DNA from: Chloroflexota bacterium
GTDB lineage: Bacteria; Chloroflexota; Limnocylindria; QHBO01
Direction: 5' to 3'
DNA: 9,087 bases
NCBI GenBank assembly: GCA_013697395.1
Contig: JACCWY010000252.1
Coordinates: 1-9,087 of the forward strand
The position numbers were made by a program, and so were the translations under genes. Shown here piece after piece: positions 6,205 to 9,087 of this stretch (its first letter is position 1; each line of letters begins with the position of its first letter). Below the pieces are notes generated by a model. That model saw only the letters and a program-made list of their open reading frames with translations, did not search any database and was not told the origin of the DNA.

Positions 6205-6621
6205 ATGACCATCCTCACCGACCCCTTCACGCCCACCACCTTCCCCGACCTGTTCACCTGGATGTGGGTCGCGGGCCTACTCATCAGCATCGGCGCGATC
6301 GGGGTGTACAACCTCGCGCAGCGACGCTACCGGCGCTACCCGGAGCTGCTGGCCCTCCACGAGTGGATCTTCTGGCCGATCATCGTGACGTGGGGCGTCA
6401 TCCCGCTGCTCGTCGTCATCGGCGTCCCGCTGATCCTCCAGCTGATCATCGTGCTGACCGGGATGGGCCTCGCGGCGTACGCGACCTTCGTCCGCTTTCC
6501 CCCGCGCATCGCCGCGGCGAACGACGAGATTCGCCGCCGCCGCTACGTCCCGCCTCCGCGTCGCTCCGAGTCCCAGCGCTCGAAGCCGACTCCCGCCGGA
6601 CGACGCCGCAAGCACAGCTAG
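6205..6621 (+). CDS. Small three-helix membrane protein, unknown function
   Basis: 138 residues, not matched to a named family. The N-terminus (MTILTDPFTPTTFPDLF) is short and uncharged enough to be outside or membrane-adjacent. Predicted membrane helices lie at about 17-37, 55-72 and 75-95. Between helices 1 and 2 is a basic loop (QRRYRRYPE, 39-47), and the tail from about 100 is strongly basic and Pro/Arg-rich (RRRRY, GRRRKHS), so both are likely cytoplasmic by the positive-inside rule. It starts at ATG 6205 with no Shine-Dalgarno but an extended -10 box nine bases upstream. It is transcribed divergently from purH and ends TAG. A palindrome begins two bases after its stop. Codon third positions are G/C-rich throughout, supporting a real gene. 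Function cannot be stated. Confidence 0.8.
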   Translation: MTILTDPFTPTTFPDLFTWMWVAGLLISIGAIGVYNLAQRRYRRYPELLALHEWIFWPIIVTWGVIPLLVVIGVPLILQLIIVLTGMGLAAYATFVRFPPRIAAANDEIRRRRYVPPPRRSESQRSKPTPAGRRRKHS

Positions 6622-6622
6622 G

Positions 6623-6645
6623 CGATCGGCTTGACGCGCCGATCG
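6623..6645. promoter_or_regulatory. Inverted repeat enclosing a -35 box (possible operator)
   Basis: Perfect eight-base arms CGATCGGC (6623-6630) and GCCGATCG (6638-6645) flank seven bases, TTGACGC, which contain the -35 hexamer of the next promoter. A repressor bound here would block the promoter. It could instead be a hairpin ending the 6205 transcript, but no U-tract follows. Confidence 0.5.
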
Positions 6646-6660
6646 GCCGCGGCGTAAAGT
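6631..6660 (+). promoter_or_regulatory. Sigma70-type promoter for the short ORF unit
   Basis: TTGACG (6631-6636) and TAAAGT (6655-6660) are separated by 18 bases. The -35 matches consensus at five of six positions and the -10 is of TANNNT type. The expected start is near 6667, giving a leader of about 47 bases that includes a 6-bp hairpin (GGCGCG 6672-6677 with CGCGCC 6684-6689). Confidence 0.6.
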
Positions 6661-6713
6661 CCGGCACCGATGGCGCGCACGGACGCGCCTCAAGCAGCCA
6701 CGAGGAGGACGAG

Positions 6714-6776
6714 ATGCCAGGTACCGCAGGGACGGTCCTTCGCGCGTCGCGCCTCCGGATGGAGCTCGTCGGCTAG
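6714..6776 (+). CDS. Putative 20-residue peptide or leader ORF
   Basis: ATG 6714 is preceded at five bases by AGGAGG (6703-6708), the strongest Shine-Dalgarno in the window. Translation gives 20 residues beginning MPGTAGTVL, with Arg at 10, 13 and 15, ending ELVG before TAG at 6774-6776. No membrane helix, signal or known toxin or leader motif is visible. The context supports expression: a good promoter about 50 bases upstream and a GC-rich hairpin 31 bases downstream. It may be a small protein, or a leader peptide controlling the RNHCP gene 130 bases further on. CCTCC at 6752-6756 inside the ORF is complementary to its own GGAGG, so ribosome access could be regulated. Many 20-codon ORFs arise by chance, so certainty rests on the signals around it, not on the peptide. 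Confidence 0.45.
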   Translation: MPGTAGTVLRASRLRMELVG

Positions 6777-6807
6777 CAGCAGCTGAAACCAGCACGCTCG
6801 CCAGATT

Positions 6808-6827
6808 GGCCGCCCGCCGGGGCGGCC
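6808..6827 (+). terminator. GC-rich hairpin, probable terminator or attenuator
   Basis: GGCCGCCC (6808-6815) and GGGCGGCC (6820-6827) form a perfect 8-bp all-GC stem with loop GCCG. The following bases (CTCGTCATTCC) are pyrimidine-rich but not a real U-tract. It ends the short ORF unit and lies 78 bases before the RNHCP gene, so it could act as an attenuator for that gene. Confidence 0.5.
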
Positions 6828-6905
6828 CTCGTCATTCCTGGGCCGATTGCGCGACGCACGCCACGCGACGCGTCCTCATTCGCATCGTCCAGGAGAACCC
6901 GACCG

Positions 6906-7289
6906 TTGACTCGTGACTCTCGCCGCGTCCGCCATCGGCCCCGCGGCCAACCAAGCTCATTCCGTTGCGTGCACTGCCGCATCGACGTGCCGTCCGACGC
7001 GCCAGGCACGCAGCATCGCAATCATTGCCCCGCCTGCCTCTGGTCTCGACACGTCGACGACCGGCCGGGCGACCGCGCCATGCTCGAGGAATGCGGCTCC
7101 GGCATGGAGCCCATCGCCATCACCGTGCGCGGCAAGGGCGAGTGGGTCCTTATCCACCGATGCACAGGCTGCGGCGTGCTGCACGCCAACCGATCGGCGG
7201 CCGATGACTCTCCGCTCCTGCTGGTCAGGCTGGCGGTGAAGCCGCTGGCTCTGCCGCCCTTCCCGCTCGACCGATTGGCGCTCGTCTAG
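6906..7289 (+). CDS. RNHCP domain protein (zinc-ribbon-like), function unknown
   Basis: A 127-residue protein carrying the RNHCP domain, a small uncharacterised family named for its RNHCP motif. Visible features are FRCVHC (19-24), the diagnostic RNHCPACLWSRHVD (38-51) followed by PGDR (54-57), Cys63 in the EECGSGMEP segment (61-69), GEWVLIHRCTGCG (78-90) and NR (95-96). The Cys pairs 21/24, 41/44 and 86/89 suggest zinc binding; this is inference. The start is TTG 6906, with AGGAGA at 6891-6896 nine bases upstream. No ATG or GTG precedes the domain in frame. The residues before 19 are Arg-rich and not part of the domain. It may be transcribed from the promoter at 6631-6660 through the hairpin at 6808-6827. 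Its stop overlaps the stop of the convergent membrane gene. Family assignment is firm; the biological role is unknown. Confidence 0.88.
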   Translation: MTRDSRRVRHRPRGQPSSFRCVHCRIDVPSDAPGTQHRNHCPACLWSRHVDDRPGDRAMLEECGSGMEPIAITVRGKGEWVLIHRCTGCGVLHANRSAADDSPLLLVRLAVKPLALPPFPLDRLALV

Positions 7290-8035
7290 GCGTCGTCGGC
7301 CGGCTCGGCCGGCTCGGGCGCCGGGAACTTCGGGTGATACTCGGCCATGGCTCTCGCGATGTCCCGCCCGGCATACCACATGAACGCACCCAGGGTGGCG
7401 ACGAATCCGACGGTTCCGAGGAGGAGGGCCGGCGTGGTTCCGGCGCCGAGCTGGAGTACGAGAAGGGCGACGATCGCGCCGAACAGGATGGCGTTCAGCA
7501 CGGTGACCAACAACGGGGTGGAGGCGAGCATGTGGACGAGCATCGATGTGCGCGCCTGCATCGCCATCGTCAGGTTGACGCCTCGCTCGTCGTCGGTCGT
7601 GCCCATCACAAAGAAGCGATCCAGGTCGGGAGCCAGCTCGAGGTAGCCCGCCCGGATGCGGTTCATCCCGACCACGCACAACGCGTCGTGATTGTTCGAG
7701 ATGCCCATGCGCAGCACGGTACCGATCCCGACCAGCAGCACGACCGGCAGGATGACCAGGCCGAAGAGCCGGAACCCCTCGCCGAAGTCGGACGCCTGGG
7801 CGACGAGCGCCAGGGCTACGATGGCGCCCGACAGCGTCGAGAGGAACATGCCGGCTCGGCTGAACGACTCGTTCCATGCCAGCGACCGCGAGGCGAGCAG
7901 GCTCCAGTGCTCGGTGGACAGGATCTGGAGCCTCATCGCCGCGGACACGCCGCCGGCCCCGGCCACGTCGGTTCCGACCAGGCCCGGAGTTGGGGCCGGC
8001 TCGGCAGAGGGCCCGATGGATCGCTCGAATGACAT
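7286..8035 (-). CDS. Four-helix membrane protein, unknown function
   Basis: 249 residues, not assigned to a named family. The first 33 residues are Pro/Gly/Ala-rich and probably disordered. A conserved-looking amphipathic stretch follows (LQILSTEHWSLLASRSLAWN, 36-55), then predicted membrane helices at about 62-81, 88-109, 170-195 and 200-222. The 60-residue segment between helices 2 and 3 (110-169) contains GMNRIRAGYLELAPDLDRFF and TTDDERG and is likely a folded cytoplasmic or external loop. The tail is acidic (EPAEPADDA). It starts at ATG 8035 with a strong GGAGGT (8045-8050) nine bases upstream. It ends TAG within a CTAG shared with the RNHCP gene. It follows clpB on the same strand after 164 bases, far enough for its own promoter, though none is clear. 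Even spacing of helices and consistent G/C third positions support a real gene. Confidence 0.85.
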   Translation of the reverse strand: MSFERSIGPSAEPAPTPGLVGTDVAGAGGVSAAMRLQILSTEHWSLLASRSLAWNESFSRAGMFLSTLSGAIVALALVAQASDFGEGFRLFGLVILPVVLLVGIGTVLRMGISNNHDALCVVGMNRIRAGYLELAPDLDRFFVMGTTDDERGVNLTMAMQARTSMLVHMLASTPLLVTVLNAILFGAIVALLVLQLGAGTTPALLLGTVGFVATLGAFMWYAGRDIARAMAEYHPKFPAPEPAEPADDA

Positions 8036-8106
8036 CGCTTCGTGACCTCCGACTCCGTTCGATCATGCGCCGCTTGCCCGCGTGGTGCGGCATCTCAGCG
8101 CGGAGT

Positions 8107-8122
8107 TTGCGCCCTAGCGCAA
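8107..8122. promoter_or_regulatory. Inverted repeat TTGCGC-CCTA-GCGCAA, possible operator
   Basis: Perfect six-base arms around four bases, in the 164-base gap between clpB and the membrane gene at 7286-8035. The half-site GCGCAA occurs twice more in tandem at 8178-8189. No U-tract follows, so a transcription-factor site is more likely than a terminator. Weakly supported. Confidence 0.3.
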
Positions 8123-8199
8123 GTAACTGGGAAGTAGAGGCCGAATCAGTCTGAATGGCGCCGACTCTTTCGCCACAGCGCAAGCGCAACGAAGCGCCG

Positions 8200-9087
8200 T
8201 CAGTGGACAGTTGAGGGAGAGCTGCCAGGAGCGCGCGACGGACGAGGCGGAGCGGCCGGCTCGGACGAGCCGTTGAAGGTCAGCTCGCCGTCGGGCGACA
8301 CGTCGATGGTGACGGTGTCGCCGGAGGTGAACTCGCCTCCCAGCATCCGTCGCGCGAGCGGGTTCTCGAGCCGGCGCTGGATGGCGCGGCGCAGCGGGCG
8401 AGCGCCGTACACCGGGTCGTAGCCCTCCCGCGCCAGGAGCGTGAGTGCCCCATCGGTCACGTCGAGAGAGATCCCGGTCTCCGCGAGCCGGCGCTCGACC
8501 CCGGCCACCAGCAGGCCCACGATCTGGCGCAGCTGCGCCTCGTCCAGCGGGCGGAAGACGATGATCTCGTCGACGCGGTTGAGGAATTCGGGCCGGAAGT
8601 GGTCGCGCAGCGCCAGGCGCACCTTCTCGGCGGCGCCCTCGAAGGCGTCGGGCCCCGCTTCCGCGGCCTCGATCAGCGCGGCGGACCCGAGGTTCGAGGT
8701 CATGATGATGACGGTGTTCTTGAAGTCCACCGTCCGGCCCTGGGAATCGGTCAGCCGGCCGTCGTCGAGGAGGTGGAGCAGGACGTTGAAGACGTCGGGA
8801 TGCGCCTTCTCGATCTCGTCGAACAGGACAACCTGGTACGGCCGCCGGCGAACGGCCTCCGTCAGCTGGCCGCCCTCCTCGTAGCCCACGTAGCCGGGCG
8901 GGGCGCCGACGAGCCGCGAGGTCGAGAACTTCTCCATGTACTCGCTCATGTCGATCCGCACCAGCGCCTGCTCGTCATCGAACAGGAACTCGGCCAGGGC
9001 GCGGGCCAGCTCCGTCTTGCCGACACCGGTCGGGCCCAGGAAGATGAATGAGCCGATGGGCCGCTTCGGGTCCTTGAGGCCGGCCCG
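8200..9087 (-). CDS. clpB: ATP-dependent disaggregase ClpB, C-terminal part (partial)
   Basis: The last 295 residues of ClpB (family length about 860). ClpB is a hexameric AAA+ chaperone that works with DnaK to pull proteins out of aggregates in the cytoplasm. The frame is open to the window edge at 9087. Visible second-ATPase-domain motifs are Walker A GPTGVGKTELA, RIDMSEYMEKFSTSRLVGAP, the pore loop GYVGYEEGGQLTEAVRR, Walker B VVLFDEIEKAH, LLDDGRLTDSQGRTVDFKNT, sensor 1 IIMTSNLGS, the arginine-finger region FRPEFLNRVDE and sensor 2 GARPLRRAI. GAPPGYVGYEEGGQ and the DFKNTV context favour ClpB over ClpC, but the diagnostic middle domain lies outside the window. The C-terminal tail after the domain is a Pro/Ser-rich extension (EPAAPPRPSRAPGSSPS). 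The stop is TGA, unlike every other complete gene here. Confidence 0.95.
   Translation of the reverse strand, partial: RAGLKDPKRPIGSFIFLGPTGVGKTELARALAEFLFDDEQALVRIDMSEYMEKFSTSRLVGAPPGYVGYEEGGQLTEAVRRRPYQVVLFDEIEKAHPDVFNVLLHLLDDGRLTDSQGRTVDFKNTVIIMTSNLGSAALIEAAEAGPDAFEGAAEKVRLALRDHFRPEFLNRVDEIIVFRPLDEAQLRQIVGLLVAGVERRLAETGISLDVTDGALTLLAREGYDPVYGARPLRRAIQRRLENPLARRMLGGEFTSGDTVTIDVSPDGELTFNGSSEPAAPPRPSRAPGSSPSTVH

Noticed and set aside
8441..9051. Plus-strand open frames over clpB
   Set aside because: Antisense shadows of a clearly recognisable AAA+ ATPase domain.

Overview
The window is high-GC bacterial DNA: roughly 58% G+C at the left edge, well over 70% in parts of purH and glpX (hand counts of sample lines). 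Gene content, mixed Shine-Dalgarno and apparently leaderless starts, and three TTG starts suggest a Chloroflexota or Actinobacteriota-like lineage, possibly a metagenome contig. No rRNA, tRNA, CRISPR array, transposase or phage gene was found. Eight protein genes are supported, two of them running off the window, plus one probable 20-residue ORF.

Layout. (a) 1-2405, minus: a large MalT/LuxR-like STAND ATPase regulator with TPR-like helices. It is broken by a one-base frameshift near 1698 and its C-terminus lies beyond position 1. (b) 2527-3069, plus, divergent from it: folK (HPPK, folate synthesis). (c) 3070-3462: no convincing gene, but a cluster of palindromic repeats (GCTCGATNNATCGAGC type) and a stretch that looks coding on both strands. 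(d) 5994-3463, minus: a two-gene operon, purH then glpX, six bases apart, linking the last two steps of IMP synthesis with class II fructose-1,6-bisphosphatase. (e) 5995-6204: a divergent control region with a TATAAT box for purH, a 19-bp-arm hairpin whose loop is five tandem 8-bp repeats, and an extended -10 box for the next gene. (f) 6205-6621, plus: a three-helix membrane protein. (g) 6623-6827, plus: a compact unit of inverted repeat, sigma70-like promoter, leader hairpin, strong Shine-Dalgarno, 20-codon ORF and GC-rich hairpin, lying just ahead of an RNHCP-domain gene (6906-7289). (h) 8035-7286, minus: a four-helix membrane protein converging on the RNHCP gene and sharing a CTAG that supplies both stop codons. 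(i) 9087-8200, minus: the C-terminal third of ClpB.

The genes do not form one pathway. folK, purH and glpX are housekeeping metabolism and clpB is protein quality control. The regulator, the two membrane proteins and the RNHCP protein are accessory or uncharacterised. The least explained DNA is intergenic: the repeat-loop hairpin at 6080-6156, the short transcription unit at 6623-6827 and the palindrome cluster at 3317-3447. I see no sign of a multi-gene novel system such as a defence island or biosynthetic cluster.
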